A DNA stretch of 34,867 nucleotides from Clostridia bacterium (GCA_012840065.1 DUMD01000108.1:1-34867); one strand, 5' to 3'; shown: positions 19,585 to 30,762, counted from the first letter of the stretch. Program-made: numbers and translations. Notes: generated by a model not told the origin, from the letters alone.

Positions 19585-19877
19585 AAAAGTGACGACGGGA
19601 ACAGTAAGAGAAGCTGACTAACTAAGCGAGCCGGGTTTGGTGAGAGCCGGTGTTGGTCAATCTCTTAAAATCATCCCTGAACTGCCTTCTGAACAGGATT
19701 ACTCCTAAGTAGGATCGGCCGGCAGACAACCGTTAACCTGTCAGCGTATCGGTTTTTTAAGCCCGTACGTCCAGAGACCGATTGTTGCAAAACAATTGGT
19801 GAAAAAGGGTGGTACCGCGAAGAAACACTCCTCGCCCCTTCAGCTTTATAAGGCTGGGGGACGAGGAGTTTTTTTTT
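19585..19877 (+). promoter_or_regulatory. T-box leader, predicted Ile specifier (AUC)
   Basis: T-box AGGGTGGTACCGCG (19806-19819). Stem I GGGA..AGAGA pairs with TCTCT..TCCC, leaving specifier loop taaaAUCa with AUC at 19670-19672. GGTG distal loop. Terminator with T9. Confidence 0.95.
19828..19877 (+). terminator. T-box terminator hairpin
   Basis: ctcctcgccccttcagc tttataa ggctgggggacgaggag ttttttttt. Confidence 0.9.
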
Positions 19878-19904
19878 AAACTTTTTAGTAAGGAGGACTA
19901 AACA

Positions 19905-21572
19905 ATGCGTAGTTCAGCAATGAAAGATGGTGTGGAAAAGGCTCCCCACAGGTCATTGTGGAAAGCTCTTGGTTTTTTAGATGAGGAAATAAACCGTCCG
20001 ATTATCGGCGTTGCTAATTCTTTTAACGAGATCGTACCCGGACACCGCCATTTAAAAGAAATTGCCCAGGCGGTAAAGGAAGGAATAAGAATGGCAGGTG
20101 GTATTCCCGTAGAATTTCCTACCATTGCTGTTTGCGACGGTTTGGCCATGAACCATAAGGGGATGAAATATTCTTTGGCCAGCCGGGAGTTAATTGCGGA
20201 CAGTGTGGAAATTATGGCGGAAGCCCACCCCTTTGACGCTTTGGTTTTAATTCCTAGCTGCGATAAGGTAGTTCCGGGAATGTTGATGGCGGCAGCCAGA
20301 CTTGATTTACCGACTATCATTGTCAGCGGCGGTCCTATGCTGGCCGGCAGGTTTCAGGGAGAAGCGGTAAGTTTGACCACGGTCTTTGAAGCCGTAGGTC
20401 GGGTAAAGGCAGGGAGAATGACGGAAGAGGAATTGACTTGCTTGGAAAATACGGCCTGCCCCACTTGCGGTTCCTGTTCAGGAATGTTTACGGCTAACAG
20501 CATGAATTGCCTGACGGAAGCTTTAGGTATTAGCCTTCCTGGAAACGGAACTATTCCGGCGGTTTATTCCGAACGGATCCGTCTGGCAAAGTTAGCAGGG
20601 ATGAAGATTATGGAATTGTGGGAAAAGGGAATAACTGCCCGGCAGATTATGACCGAAGCGGCCTTAAGAAACGCTTTAACCGTAGACATGGCTTTAGGTT
20701 GTTCTACTAATACCGCTCTGCATTTGCCGGCCATTGCTCATGAACTGGGCTTACAATTAGACCTTAAATTATTTAATGAAATTAGCCAAGTTACTCCTCA
20801 CCTTTGCCAGCTCAGCCCGGCAGGGAAACATCATATTGAAGATTTGTGGAAGGCCGGTGGTATTCAGGCAGTAATGAGGGAATTAAGCCGGAAAGGTTTA
20901 ATTAATCTTGATTTACCGACAGTTACCGGCAAGACTGTCCGGGAAAATTTAGCCCAGGTTGAAGTAGTAGATTATGAAGTAATTAGACCTTTGGAAAATC
21001 CTTATCATGAGGACGGAGGGATTGCCGTACTTTATGGTAGTTTGGCTCCTTGCGGGGCAGTGGTGAAACAGTCGGCGGTTGCTCCGGAGATGTTAAAATA
21101 CACAGGTAGGGCCCGGGTATTTGATTCCGAGGAAGAGGCTGTGGATGCTATTCTGGCCGGTCGGATTAAAGCAGGAGATGTGGTAGTTATTCGTTATGAA
21201 GGTCCTAAGGGAGGACCTGGAATGAGGGAAATGCTTACTCCTACTTCTGCCATTGCCGGCATGGGCTTGGATAAAGAAGTAGCTCTGCTTACAGACGGAA
21301 GATTTTCCGGAGCAACCAGAGGGGCATCTATCGGCCATATTTCACCGGAAGCAATGGAGGGCGGCCCCATTGCCTTGGTAAAAGAAGGGGATTTAATTGA
21401 AATAGATATTCCCAACAAACGTTTGGACTTAAAAGTAAGTGAAGAAGAATTGGCGGCCAGACGCCGGGTCTGGAAACAGCCAGAGCCTAAAATAACCCAC
21501 GGTTATCTCAATCGTTATGCTGAATTGGTTACTTCAGCAAATACGGGAGCAATTCTTAAAGAGAGAAAATAG
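19905..21572 (+). CDS. ilvD: Dihydroxy-acid dehydratase
   Basis: [47 protein letters not shown]. Confidence 0.97.
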   Translation: MRSSAMKDGVEKAPHRSLWKALGFLDEEINRPIIGVANSFNEIVPGHRHLKEIAQAVKEGIRMAGGIPVEFPTIAVCDGLAMNHKGMKYSLASRELIADSVEIMAEAHPFDALVLIPSCDKVVPGMLMAAARLDLPTIIVSGGPMLAGRFQGEAVSLTTVFEAVGRVKAGRMTEEELTCLENTACPTCGSCSGMFTANSMNCLTEALGISLPGNGTIPAVYSERIRLAKLAGMKIMELWEKGITARQIMTEAALRNALTVDMALGCSTNTALHLPAIAHELGLQLDLKLFNEISQVTPHLCQLSPAGKHHIEDLWKAGGIQAVMRELSRKGLINLDLPTVTGKTVRENLAQVEVVDYEVIRPLENPYHEDGGIAVLYGSLAPCGAVVKQSAVAPEMLKYTGRARVFDSEEEAVDAILAGRIKAGDVVVIRYEGPKGGPGMREMLTPTSAIAGMGLDKEVALLTDGRFSGATRGASIGHISPEAMEGGPIALVKEGDLIEIDIPNKRLDLKVSEEELAARRRVWKQPEPKITHGYLNRYAELVTSANTGAILKERK

Positions 21573-21590
21573 AAGGGAAGGTGCGGAAGT

Positions 21591-23264
21591 GTGAGGACTG
21601 GAGCGCAGATAGTTCTGGAGGCGCTGAAACGAGTTGGTGTAGATACCGTTTTCGGCTATCCCGGGGGAGCGGTTTTACCCCTCTATGATGCTCTTTATGA
21701 TTGTGAAATAAGACATATTCTTACCAGGCATGAGCAGGGGGCCGTTCATGCTGCTGATGGATATGCCCGGGCCACCGGCAAGGTAGGGGTCTGTATTGCT
21801 ACTTCCGGCCCGGGAGCTACCAATTTGGTTACGGGGATTGCCAATGCATATATGGATTCGGTACCTCTATTGGCCATAACCGGCCAGGTAGCGACCAATT
21901 TATTAGGGACAGATGCTTTCCAGGAGGCTGATATTACCGGGATAACTCTTCCTATTACTAAACATAGCTACTTGGTGAAGAAAGTTGAGGATTTGCCCAG
22001 GATTATGTTGGAGGCTTTCCATATCGCTTCTACCGGCCGCCCCGGTCCGGTCTTGATAGATTTACCCAAAGACGTGCAGGTAAACTCAACCGAGGCAGAT
22101 TTTCCGGAGAAGCTGCATTTGCCGGGCTATAAGCCTAACTATCATGGCCATCCCAGACAGATTCAGTTGGCAGCTGAGGCCTTGGCGGAAGCTCAAAAAC
22201 CGGTAATTATGGCCGGGGGAGGAGTGGCAATTTCCGGAGCCCAGCAGGAATTGCTAGAATTGGTTGAACTGATTAAGGTACCGGTGGTAACTACCCTGAT
22301 GGGACTGGGGGTTTTACCGGGGGACCATTCTCTTAACCTGGGGATGGTGGGAATGCACGGTACTGTAGCGGCAAATTATGCCGTATCCGAATGCGATTTA
22401 TTACTTGCGGTAGGAGCCCGCTTTGACGACCGGGTAACGGGAGATATTACCCACTTTGCCCCCAAGGCCAAAATAATTCATATTGATATTGACCCGGCGG
22501 AAATAGGGAAGAATGTGCGGGTAGATATTCCCATTGTGGGAGATGCTAAAAGTGTTTTGCGGGCTCTAATAAATAAACTTGAACCTCTCCAAGATAAAAA
22601 AGAGTGGAAAGAGCAGGTTAAGGACTGGCAGGAAAAATATCCATTAAACTATAAACAGGATGATAAGCTGAGACCCCAGTTTGTGGTGGAAGAAATCTGC
22701 CGGCTTACCCAGGGGGAAGCCATTATTACTACAGAGGTCGGCCAGAATCAAATGTGGGCCGCCCAGTATTTTCGCTGCCTTCGTCCACGCCAGCTGATTA
22801 CCTCCGGCGGTTTAGGGACCATGGGCTATGGTTTCCCCGCTGCCATTGGTGCTCAGGCCGGTTGCCCCGATCAGGTTGTATTTGATATTGCTGGGGACGG
22901 TAGTATCCAGATGAATATTCAAGAATTGGCTACTGCTGTTAATTATCGACTACCGGTTAAAATTGCCATCCTTAACAACGGTTATCTGGGAATGGTCAGA
23001 CAGTGGCAGGAATTGTTCTTTAACCGTAGGTATTCTTCCACCACTCTTCAGGGCAACCCGGATTTTGTTAAATTGGCTGAGGCCTACGGAACTAAGGGTA
23101 TAAGGGTTAAAAGCAAGGAAGAGGTAGAACCGGCCATTAAAGAAGCTTTGGACTTTGACGGCCCTGTAATTCTTGACTTTCTAGTTGAACCTGAGGAAAA
23201 CGTCTTTCCAATGGTTCCTGCCGGAGCTGGACTCCATCAAGTGATTAGGGGGGAGGAAGAATGA
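21591..23264 (+). CDS. ilvB: Acetolactate synthase large subunit
   Basis: [37 protein letters not shown] region [22 protein letters not shown] start. Confidence 0.97.
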   Translation: MRTGAQIVLEALKRVGVDTVFGYPGGAVLPLYDALYDCEIRHILTRHEQGAVHAADGYARATGKVGVCIATSGPGATNLVTGIANAYMDSVPLLAITGQVATNLLGTDAFQEADITGITLPITKHSYLVKKVEDLPRIMLEAFHIASTGRPGPVLIDLPKDVQVNSTEADFPEKLHLPGYKPNYHGHPRQIQLAAEALAEAQKPVIMAGGGVAISGAQQELLELVELIKVPVVTTLMGLGVLPGDHSLNLGMVGMHGTVAANYAVSECDLLLAVGARFDDRVTGDITHFAPKAKIIHIDIDPAEIGKNVRVDIPIVGDAKSVLRALINKLEPLQDKKEWKEQVKDWQEKYPLNYKQDDKLRPQFVVEEICRLTQGEAIITTEVGQNQMWAAQYFRCLRPRQLITSGGLGTMGYGFPAAIGAQAGCPDQVVFDIAGDGSIQMNIQELATAVNYRLPVKIAILNNGYLGMVRQWQELFFNRRYSSTTLQGNPDFVKLAEAYGTKGIRVKSKEEVEPAIKEALDFDGPVILDFLVEPEENVFPMVPAGAGLHQVIRGEEE

Positions 23265-23764
23265 AGCATATTCTGGCCGTGCTTGTGGAAAATCAGCCCG
23301 GGGTATTAACTCGGATTTCTGCTCTTTTCAGCCGGCGAGGCTATAATATCATCAGTATTGCCGCGGGGGAAACGGAAAAAGCGGGAATTACCAGGATTAC
23401 TCTGGTCGTGGATGAAGATTCGGAAACCCTGGAGCAGGTAATTAAACAATTGCATAAATTGGTCAACGTGATTAAAATTAGTGATATTACCAATGATCCC
23501 TTGATTGAACGGGAGCTGTGTTTAATAAAGGTTTATGCTCCCCCCTCGGTCAAGTCTGAAATAATCCAAATTGTGGATATTTTCCGGGCCAAAATAGTAG
23601 ATGCCGGTACGGAGACCTTGGTTATTGAAGTTACAGGGGATCAGGATAAGTTGGAAGGGATATTACAGTTATTGACCCCCTATGGAATTAAGGAATTAGT
23701 CCGAACCGGACAAATTGCCCTGGTTCGTGGGAACAAAACTGTACAATATGTAGAGGAGGAATAA
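23261..23764 (+). CDS. ilvN: Acetolactate synthase small subunit
   Basis: ACT domain [28 protein letters not shown]; overlaps the ilvB stop by 4 bp. Confidence 0.96.
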   Translation: MKHILAVLVENQPGVLTRISALFSRRGYNIISIAAGETEKAGITRITLVVDEDSETLEQVIKQLHKLVNVIKISDITNDPLIERELCLIKVYAPPSVKSEIIQIVDIFRAKIVDAGTETLVIEVTGDQDKLEGILQLLTPYGIKELVRTGQIALVRGNKTVQYVEEE

Positions 23765-23767
23765 GAA

Positions 23768-24760
23768 ATGGCAAGAATGTATTATGATCAAGATGCGGAT
23801 TTAAAATATCTGCAGGGTAAGGTTATTGGTGTTATTGGTTATGGCAGTCAGGGTCATGCCCAAGCTCAAAACTTAAAAGACAGCGGCTTGGATGTTAGGA
23901 TTGGCTTGAGGAAAGGCAGTCCGTCCTGGGAAAAGGCTGAGGCCTATGGTTTTAAAGTATGTACGGTAGCAGAAATTGCTCAACAGGCAGATGTGATTCA
24001 AATTTTGATCCCTGATGAAAAACAGGCAGAAACCTATAAAAAGGAAATTCTTCCTTACCTCAAACCGGGAATGGCTCTAGCATTTTCCCATGGTTTTAAC
24101 ATTCATTTCGGTCAAGTAGTCCCCCCGGAATTTGTAGATGTATTTATGGTTGCTCCTAAAGGCCCCGGCCATATGGTACGCCGGACCTACCAGGAGGGAA
24201 TAGGGGTTCCCGCTTTATTTGCTGTTTACCAGGATTATACCGGCCAAGCAACCCAGCTGGCCCTAGCTTATGCCAAAGGGATTGGCAGTACCCGGGCGGG
24301 CGTAATTGAAACTACTTTTCGGGAAGAAACGGAAACCGATCTTTTTGGTGAGCAGGCTGTACTCTGCGGGGGGGTCAGCGAGTTAGTTAAAGCCGGTTTC
24401 GATACTCTGGTGGAAGCAGGCTACCAGCCGGAAATTGCTTATTTTGAATGTCTACATGAATTAAAGCTGATTGTGGATTTGATTTATGAAGGCGGTCTGT
24501 CTTGGATGCGCTATTCTGTGAGTGATACTGCCCAGTACGGTGATATGACGGTAGGAAAACGCATTATTAATAAAGAAACCCGGAAAGAAATGAAGAAGGT
24601 ATTGTCCGAAATCCAAAGTGGTGAATTTGCCCGCAAATGGATCCTGGAAAACCAGGCTAACCGGCCGACCTTCAATGCCATGGCCCGCATGGAATCCGAG
24701 CATTTGATTGAGAAGGTAGGGGCAGGGCTGAGACAGATGATGCCCTGGCTGAAAAAATAA
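23768..24760 (+). CDS. ilvC: Ketol-acid reductoisomerase
   Basis: [48 protein letters not shown]. Confidence 0.97.
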   Translation: MARMYYDQDADLKYLQGKVIGVIGYGSQGHAQAQNLKDSGLDVRIGLRKGSPSWEKAEAYGFKVCTVAEIAQQADVIQILIPDEKQAETYKKEILPYLKPGMALAFSHGFNIHFGQVVPPEFVDVFMVAPKGPGHMVRRTYQEGIGVPALFAVYQDYTGQATQLALAYAKGIGSTRAGVIETTFREETETDLFGEQAVLCGGVSELVKAGFDTLVEAGYQPEIAYFECLHELKLIVDLIYEGGLSWMRYSVSDTAQYGDMTVGKRIINKETRKEMKKVLSEIQSGEFARKWILENQANRPTFNAMARMESEHLIEKVGAGLRQMMPWLKK

Positions 24761-24770
24761 ACCTAGCAGC

Positions 24771-24800
24771 AAAAGGAAGCCCAAATGGGCTTCCTTTTTT
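24771..24800 (+). terminator. Rho-independent terminator ending the ilv cluster
   Basis: aaaaggaagccc aaat gggcttcctttttt. Confidence 0.9.
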
Positions 24801-25518
24801 ACTTACCCCGCTTCCTTATCCTATGAAAAAACTATTCTTTTACTATAACATAACCAGAGCTTTATTTTTTGGGTGCCTTTAGGGTGTTTGGAGAAGAAAT
24901 TTTTGCTAAAGAGGAAAAACGGTAGAATTACAGAAATTAATAAATAAAAAATCAGGTTTTGGAAAGCATCAAGTGCCAGGAGTTTTTTTGTGGATGATAA
25001 GAGCTTATTTTGGATTACCTAGTTAGGATTAACTTTTTCGAGGAAAAAGAAACAAGAAATGAATTTTAGTAAAAAATGTTAGGGTGTGAATTCTTTTGCT
25101 AGGGGGAATAGTCGGAAGGGCAGTGCCACTAGACATGGTATAGCATGTGAGGATAGGAAACATTTATAAGTTTAAGGGAAAAAGAATTGCTAAAAAGAAT
25201 GAGTTTGGAATTAAATAAATCCGATTTATCAGTTAGTAAAATAAATATAAGAATATGAGAGGAGTATGCGGGATAAAAGGTGGTTTTTAGAAAAAGAAGG
25301 TTAACTTACAAAGCAATTAATTCAAGAATGAGCAAATAGAGTTGAAAGATAATTTAATGTTCATTTAAATCTAGTATTGCAGGGCTAAGAAGAAATGATT
25401 AAACTGGGACAAGGAGATGTAGGGTAAATATGGAAATAAAAAGAGTATAGCAGGTAATTTATATAAAGCTGTTATGGGTAGCAGTAAGGCAGATTTTTAC
25501 ACTAAATGAGGTGATATT

Positions 25519-26193
25519 GTGTACAAGATCTTTATAGTGGAAGATGATAAAGCTCTTTGTAATAACATAAAAGAAGGTATTTCCAAGTGGGGCTATGAGG
25601 GAATAGTTGTGGAGAATTTTGAAGATATATTACAGGGGGTTGCAAAACACAACCCTCACTTAGTTATTATGGATATAAACCTGCCTTATTTTGATGGATT
25701 CTACTGGTGCAGAAAGATTAGGGATATATCTAAGGTTCCAATTATATTTCTTTCTTCAAGGGATAGCAATATGGATATAGTAATGGCAGTTAACATGGGT
25801 GGAGATGATTATGTGACTAAGCCATTCTCTATGGATATATTATTGGCAAAAGTACAGGCTCTTATCAGAAGAACTTATTCCTATGGACAAGCTAATGAAC
25901 AGATAATTGAATGTGAAGGAGCTATTTTAAATATTAATGACGGAACCCTTACCTATAAAGGAGAAAATGTAGAACTTACTAAAAATGAATTTAAAATACT
26001 TCAACTTCTTATGAGGAACAAAGGGAAGATTGTACCCAGAGACAAGATTATGAGAGTTCTTTGGGAAAGCGAATACTTTATCAGTGAAAATACTTTAACC
26101 GTAAATGTGAACAGGCTTAGGAATAAATTAGAGAATATGGGCTTGAAGAATTTCATAGTAACGAAAAAATCACAAGGATATATGATACCATGA
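25519..26193 (+). CDS. OmpR-family response regulator, BceR-like
   Basis: IFIVEDDKALCNNIKEGISKWGYE; MDINLPYFDGFYWCRKIR; KPFSMDILLAKVQALIRRTY; winged-helix C-terminus. Confidence 0.9.
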   Translation: MYKIFIVEDDKALCNNIKEGISKWGYEGIVVENFEDILQGVAKHNPHLVIMDINLPYFDGFYWCRKIRDISKVPIIFLSSRDSNMDIVMAVNMGGDDYVTKPFSMDILLAKVQALIRRTYSYGQANEQIIECEGAILNINDGTLTYKGENVELTKNEFKILQLLMRNKGKIVPRDKIMRVLWESEYFISENTLTVNVNRLRNKLENMGLKNFIVTKKSQGYMIP

Positions 26194-27221
26194 GCATATT
26201 TAAATATTTAAAGGATTCATCCAGGCCTATTCTCTGTTTCTTCCTATTGATCCTCATAGTGAATTTAATATTGATAAGCAGTAGCGATTTACACAAGTCA
26301 TTATTAGATATTTCCTATTTGAATTTGCTATTATTTTCTGTTTTCCTAATGTTTTTAGCCATAGGCTATGCAAAGTGGAGAAGTGCATATGGGGAATTAA
26401 AAAGGGCCATAGAACTTGGAGAAAATATAGATAGCGTTGCCCCAGGGGGAAATAAATTGGAGCAAAGACTAATAAGGGATATTATTGACATAAAGAATAA
26501 GGAAAAGCTGAGGGAGTCAGAGGAACTAAAGAGGAATTTAGAGGAAATGAATGATTATATAACAAAATGGGTTCACGAAATCAAAATACCTTTATCAGTT
26601 TGTGAGCTTATGGTTGATAAATTAGAGGAAGAAGAGCTGTATGATCTGTCTAAAGAGTTAAGGCAGGAAACAGAAAGGATAAACTTTCTTGTGAATCAGG
26701 TACTCCATATGAGCAGGGCCTCCAGCTACAGTCAGGATTTTATAGTGGAAGAAGTAAACTTAAGCAGCCTGGTTAAAAATGTGGTTAAGAACAATATGAG
26801 TTCATTTATATCAAAGAAAATAGAAGTGGAAATAGATAATCTGGATTTCAACATATTTACTGATAGAAAGTGGGCCTATTATGTGATAGAGCAGATAATC
26901 AACAATGCCTGTAAGTATGTGGATGCTAATGGAAAAGTTAAAATACATGGAGAAGAAACTGATGAAAGTGTAATACTTACTATCTGGGATAATGGAATGG
27001 GTATTCCTGAAAAGGATCTATCTAGGATTTTTGATAGGGGATTTACAGGAGAAAATGGCAGAAGGACGAGCAAGTCTACAGGCATGGGACTTTATATTTG
27101 CAAAAAGGTTGCAGACCAATTGAATTTTAATATTGAAGTATCCTCTCAGGTGGAAAAATACACTGAATTCAAAATAATTTTTTACAAATTAGCAGATTAT
27201 TTAAGAGTGACAAAAATGTAA
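26190..27221 (+). CDS. Sensor histidine kinase, BceS-like intramembrane-sensing type
   Basis: Two N-terminal TM segments with little extracytoplasmic loop; ITKWVHEIKIPLSVCELM H-box; DNGMGIPEKDLSRIFDRGFTG; TGMGLYICKKVA. Confidence 0.9.
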   Translation: MSIFKYLKDSSRPILCFFLLILIVNLILISSSDLHKSLLDISYLNLLLFSVFLMFLAIGYAKWRSAYGELKRAIELGENIDSVAPGGNKLEQRLIRDIIDIKNKEKLRESEELKRNLEEMNDYITKWVHEIKIPLSVCELMVDKLEEEELYDLSKELRQETERINFLVNQVLHMSRASSYSQDFIVEEVNLSSLVKNVVKNNMSSFISKKIEVEIDNLDFNIFTDRKWAYYVIEQIINNACKYVDANGKVKIHGEETDESVILTIWDNGMGIPEKDLSRIFDRGFTGENGRRTSKSTGMGLYICKKVADQLNFNIEVSSQVEKYTEFKIIFYKLADYLRVTKM

Positions 27222-27286
27222 TCTAAAAAGCCCTATTGTCACCATAAGTGATGGAATGAAACTACTATAAGAACTTAAAATATAGA

Positions 27287-27322
27287 TAAAAAATTCTCTC
27301 TTTTTATAGGAGAGAATTTTTT
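27287..27322 (+). terminator. Hairpin between kinase and ABC genes
   Basis: aaaaattctctc ttttta taggagagaatttttt. Confidence 0.7.
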
Positions 27323-27343
27323 AATGAAGTTGGAGGGGATTCT

Positions 27344-28108
27344 ATGGGAATAGTACTGGAAACAAAGAATTTAAGAAAGGAATATGGTTCAAAGGGAATG
27401 GTTTTTGCAGCTCTGGATGGTATTGACCTGAAGGTATATAAGGGAGAGTTCTTAGGGATAATGGGACCGTCAGGTGCAGGTAAGACTACTCTGTTAAATG
27501 TTCTATCTACAATTGATAGACCTACTTCCGGGGATATCTGCTATGAAGGTAAGAGTATTTTAACTATGAAAAATAGAGAGCTTTCAATATTCAGGAGAAA
27601 TAACATTGGATTTTTATTTCAGGATTTTAATTTATTAGACAACATGTCTGTTCAGGATAACATAGCATTGCCCTTGGCTCTTTCAAATGTAAATGTAAAG
27701 GAAATAAAAGAAAAAGTGGGAAAATTAAGCGAGTTCTTTGGATTAAAGGATCACCTTAAGAAATATCCTTATCAATTGTCAGGGGGGCAAAAACAAAGAG
27801 TGGCAGCAGCCAGGGCACTTATTACATCACCATCTATAGTTTTTGCTGATGAGCCTACTGGAGCATTGGATTCTAAATCCTCACAGGAACTGTTGCAATG
27901 CCTTTTGAGGATGAATGAGGAATTGAATGCAACTATTATAATGGTTACTCATGATGCCTTTGCAGCCAGTTATTCCAAGAGAATTCTATATTTAAAGGAT
28001 GGAAAAATTCATGCCAGAATAGATAAGGATTCTAGCAGAAAGGAGTTCTTCAAGAGAATTATAGACTTTATTGGTTCTGTAGGAGGTGGCGTAGGTGAAC
28101 TCTTTTAA
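27344..28108 (+). CDS. ABC transporter ATP-binding protein, BceA-like
   Basis: GPSGAGKTTLLNVLSTIDRPTSG; LSGGQKQRVAAARALI; FADEPTGALDSKSSQELL. Confidence 0.93.
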   Translation: MGIVLETKNLRKEYGSKGMVFAALDGIDLKVYKGEFLGIMGPSGAGKTTLLNVLSTIDRPTSGDICYEGKSILTMKNRELSIFRRNNIGFLFQDFNLLDNMSVQDNIALPLALSNVNVKEIKEKVGKLSEFFGLKDHLKKYPYQLSGGQKQRVAAARALITSPSIVFADEPTGALDSKSSQELLQCLLRMNEELNATIIMVTHDAFAASYSKRILYLKDGKIHARIDKDSSRKEFFKRIIDFIGSVGGGVGELF

Positions 28109-29963
28109 ACTGACCATTATGAATTTCAGGAGGGATATAAAGACTTATGGCATGTATCTAATGGCAATGATTTTTTCAGTAGCCACCTATTATAATTTTG
28201 TCTCTATGAGACACAATCCTCAATTTATAGAGGCAAAGAGTATCTCTATGTATGTAAAAAGTTCATCTATGGTCGCATCTATGCTCATGATCTTATTTCT
28301 GATATTCTTCATTATGTATTCCAGCAACTTCTTCTTAAAACAAAGAAAAAGGGAACTGGGCATATATGTCTTCATGGGAATTGACAACTACAAAATTGCC
28401 TTTATTTTTGCAGCAGAAGGATTATTATTGGGGATAATGTCTTTGGTTGTCGGTCTGTTGCTTGGCGTATTGTTCAGCAAATTGTTTCTTATGTTGCTGG
28501 CAAAGGCAGCCTTGCTGAATATGAGAATAAACTTCTTCATATCAGAAAAGGCTATTATAGAAACGGTAGCTGTTTACTCAGTTATTTTATTTATAACTTT
28601 TCTAAAGGGATATTTAGATATCATCAAAACCAGCTTAATCGATTTGATGAACACATTGAAGAAAGCGGAAGAACTCCCCAAAGTTAATTATTTAAAAGGA
28701 ATTGCTTCCTTAATAATCATAGGTGTTGCCTATTATATTGCAGTAAATTATGGTAAATTCGGATTTGGCACTGCTTTTATGTTGACAGTAATTCTGGTGA
28801 TAATAGGCACCTATTGGCTGTTTGGCTCTTTTTTATCTATGCTTATTAGGTATTTTATAAAAAGAAAAGATTTTCTATATAAAGGCACAAACATTATAAG
28901 TTTTTCAAATCTAGCCTTTAGAATTAAGGACAACTATAGGACCTTTGCAGCAGCAGCAGTCTTGGTAACTACCTGTATAACTTCCTTTGGCACAATAAGT
29001 TCTCTTAGATACTTTGTAAATGAAAATCATAAAATAGAGGTTCCCTATACTGTTACTTATATTTCTAACAAGCAGGAAGAAATAAATAAGGTAGATGAAA
29101 TAATAGAAAATTCACCCCACAAGGTTGAATTAAGGGAGAAAGCCAACTTTCTATTTATTCCTGAATCCCGGGTTATAGTAGTAAAATTATCTACTTTTCA
29201 AAAGGTATTATCAGATCTTAATGTTAAAGACAGAGAAAAGGTAATATCTAAAATTGGACAGTTAGGGGAAGAGGCGGCATATATAGAAAAACCCGGGGTA
29301 TGGATGAGCATGTTGGAAAGAAAGGATTTAAAAGTAGGGGATGAGACTTATAAAATAAAAGATAGAGTAAAGGTTCCCTTGTTTGGCGGAGGAGTGCCTT
29401 ATCCTTGTGTTGTTGTCAATGATGAAAAATATGAAACATTAAAGCTTAAATTTGAAGAGAAACAGTTTAATGGAATCATACTGGATAATCCTGAGAACAC
29501 AAAGGATTTAACTTTTCAGCTAGCTCAGGTACTATCTAGGGAGTCTGGATTATATACCTATTTTATAGCTGGCGCTACAATGTATGATTTAGTTGGGATA
29601 GTATATTTCCTTGGGGCCTTCTTATTTTTAGTGTTTGTATTTGCTACAGGCAGTATAATCTATTTTAAGGTCTTAAGCGAATCCTTCAGAGATAAAGGCA
29701 AATATGAAATACTGAGAAAATTGGGAACAACAGATCTTGAAATCCAAGAATCAGTTTCCAAGCAGGTAGGTATGTTTTTTCTACTACCCCTAATAGTAGG
29801 GATAATCCACAGCCTAGTTGCCATTTCAGTATTAAGCGACCTTATGAAGTATAGGTTGACAATACCAACAGTTATAAGTATAGGCGTGTTTATAATCGTA
29901 TACGGCATATTCTATGTATTTACAAGGAAAAAATATATTAAAGTCATAGAGAGTCAAGCTTGA
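28095..29963 (+). CDS. ABC transporter permease, BceB-like (FtsX type)
   Basis: Many TM segments; central extracytoplasmic domain; frame overlaps the ATPase stop; operon context with the RR/HK pair. Confidence 0.88.
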   Translation: MNSFKLTIMNFRRDIKTYGMYLMAMIFSVATYYNFVSMRHNPQFIEAKSISMYVKSSSMVASMLMILFLIFFIMYSSNFFLKQRKRELGIYVFMGIDNYKIAFIFAAEGLLLGIMSLVVGLLLGVLFSKLFLMLLAKAALLNMRINFFISEKAIIETVAVYSVILFITFLKGYLDIIKTSLIDLMNTLKKAEELPKVNYLKGIASLIIIGVAYYIAVNYGKFGFGTAFMLTVILVIIGTYWLFGSFLSMLIRYFIKRKDFLYKGTNIISFSNLAFRIKDNYRTFAAAAVLVTTCITSFGTISSLRYFVNENHKIEVPYTVTYISNKQEEINKVDEIIENSPHKVELREKANFLFIPESRVIVVKLSTFQKVLSDLNVKDREKVISKIGQLGEEAAYIEKPGVWMSMLERKDLKVGDETYKIKDRVKVPLFGGGVPYPCVVVNDEKYETLKLKFEEKQFNGIILDNPENTKDLTFQLAQVLSRESGLYTYFIAGATMYDLVGIVYFLGAFLFLVFVFATGSIIYFKVLSESFRDKGKYEILRKLGTTDLEIQESVSKQVGMFFLLPLIVGIIHSLVAISVLSDLMKYRLTIPTVISIGVFIIVYGIFYVFTRKKYIKVIESQA

Positions 29964-29992
29964 ATTATTTCCCAATTCAAGCTTGACTCTCT
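29948..29992. repeat. 19-bp perfect inverted repeat with 7-nt loop
   Basis: agagagtcaagcttgaatt - atttccc - aattcaagcttgactctct; the left arm contains the permease stop codon. Confidence 0.9.
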
Positions 29993-30117
29993 ACAATCTG
30001 TATTATTGTTTTTCCTATACTTAATATTCAGGTATTTATCATTATGCTCATCTTTTTTTTGCTGTAGGTACCTTCTTCAACTTCCTTGGAAGGAGTACTG
30101 TTTTTAGGGGTAAGCTT

Positions 30118-30531
30118 TTAATGGGAACAGCTGCAGAAATTCTGATTGCTTTCAATTAGTTTTCCTTCCAAGTAAAGCTTAACAGCCTGATCTGCCGAAG
30201 ACTCAGTTGTAAATATTAGTTTTATTCCTATGTTTTTAAGATCTTTGGCAATTCTAAATCCCATACCTTTGCAAATAACCAGGTTACATCCCTTTAGGGC
30301 CTTCAGAACTGGACCGTGGCTGTGGTGACTCCTTCCCTGTAGATGGTTGTCTTTATGAATTATGGCTTTTGATCCTTTACCGCCGTGTTCGGTGAAATTA
30401 TTTAGTTTAATTTCTTTAGAACTAATTTTTCTATTTTCGATAGTATAAATACAGAAGCAATTACATCTGCCGAAGTGGGCCGCAATATTTTTTCCATTGT
30501 CAGATGGGACAGCAATTTTCATTTTTTCCAC
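30118..30531 (-). CDS. Dinitrogenase iron-molybdenum cofactor (NifX/NifB-type) domain protein
   Basis: MKIAVPSDNGKNIAAHFGRCNCFCIYTIEN; GCNLVICKGMGFRIAKDLKNIGIKLI; Cys-rich C-terminus FCSCSH. Confidence 0.8.
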   Translation of the reverse strand: MEKMKIAVPSDNGKNIAAHFGRCNCFCIYTIENRKISSKEIKLNNFTEHGGKGSKAIIHKDNHLQGRSHHSHGPVLKALKGCNLVICKGMGFRIAKDLKNIGIKLIFTTESSADQAVKLYLEGKLIESNQNFCSCSH

Positions 30532-30762
30532 CTCCTAGTGAGATCATGTATTTGTACATTTATCTTACCAGTATTATGAGCATATGTCAAATAAAGCTGT
30601 TACTTTTTTGATTAGCAACACTTCTTTATTTTTTATTCTCTGCTCTAACTATAGTAGGTAAATGCTGTTGGGGGCTATTTTAGAATAAATTTTACTTTAA
30701 AATTTAGCAAAGAAAAAACAGCCCTTTTTTCAAAGGCACTGTTTTTTAAGGTAGGTTTTCTA

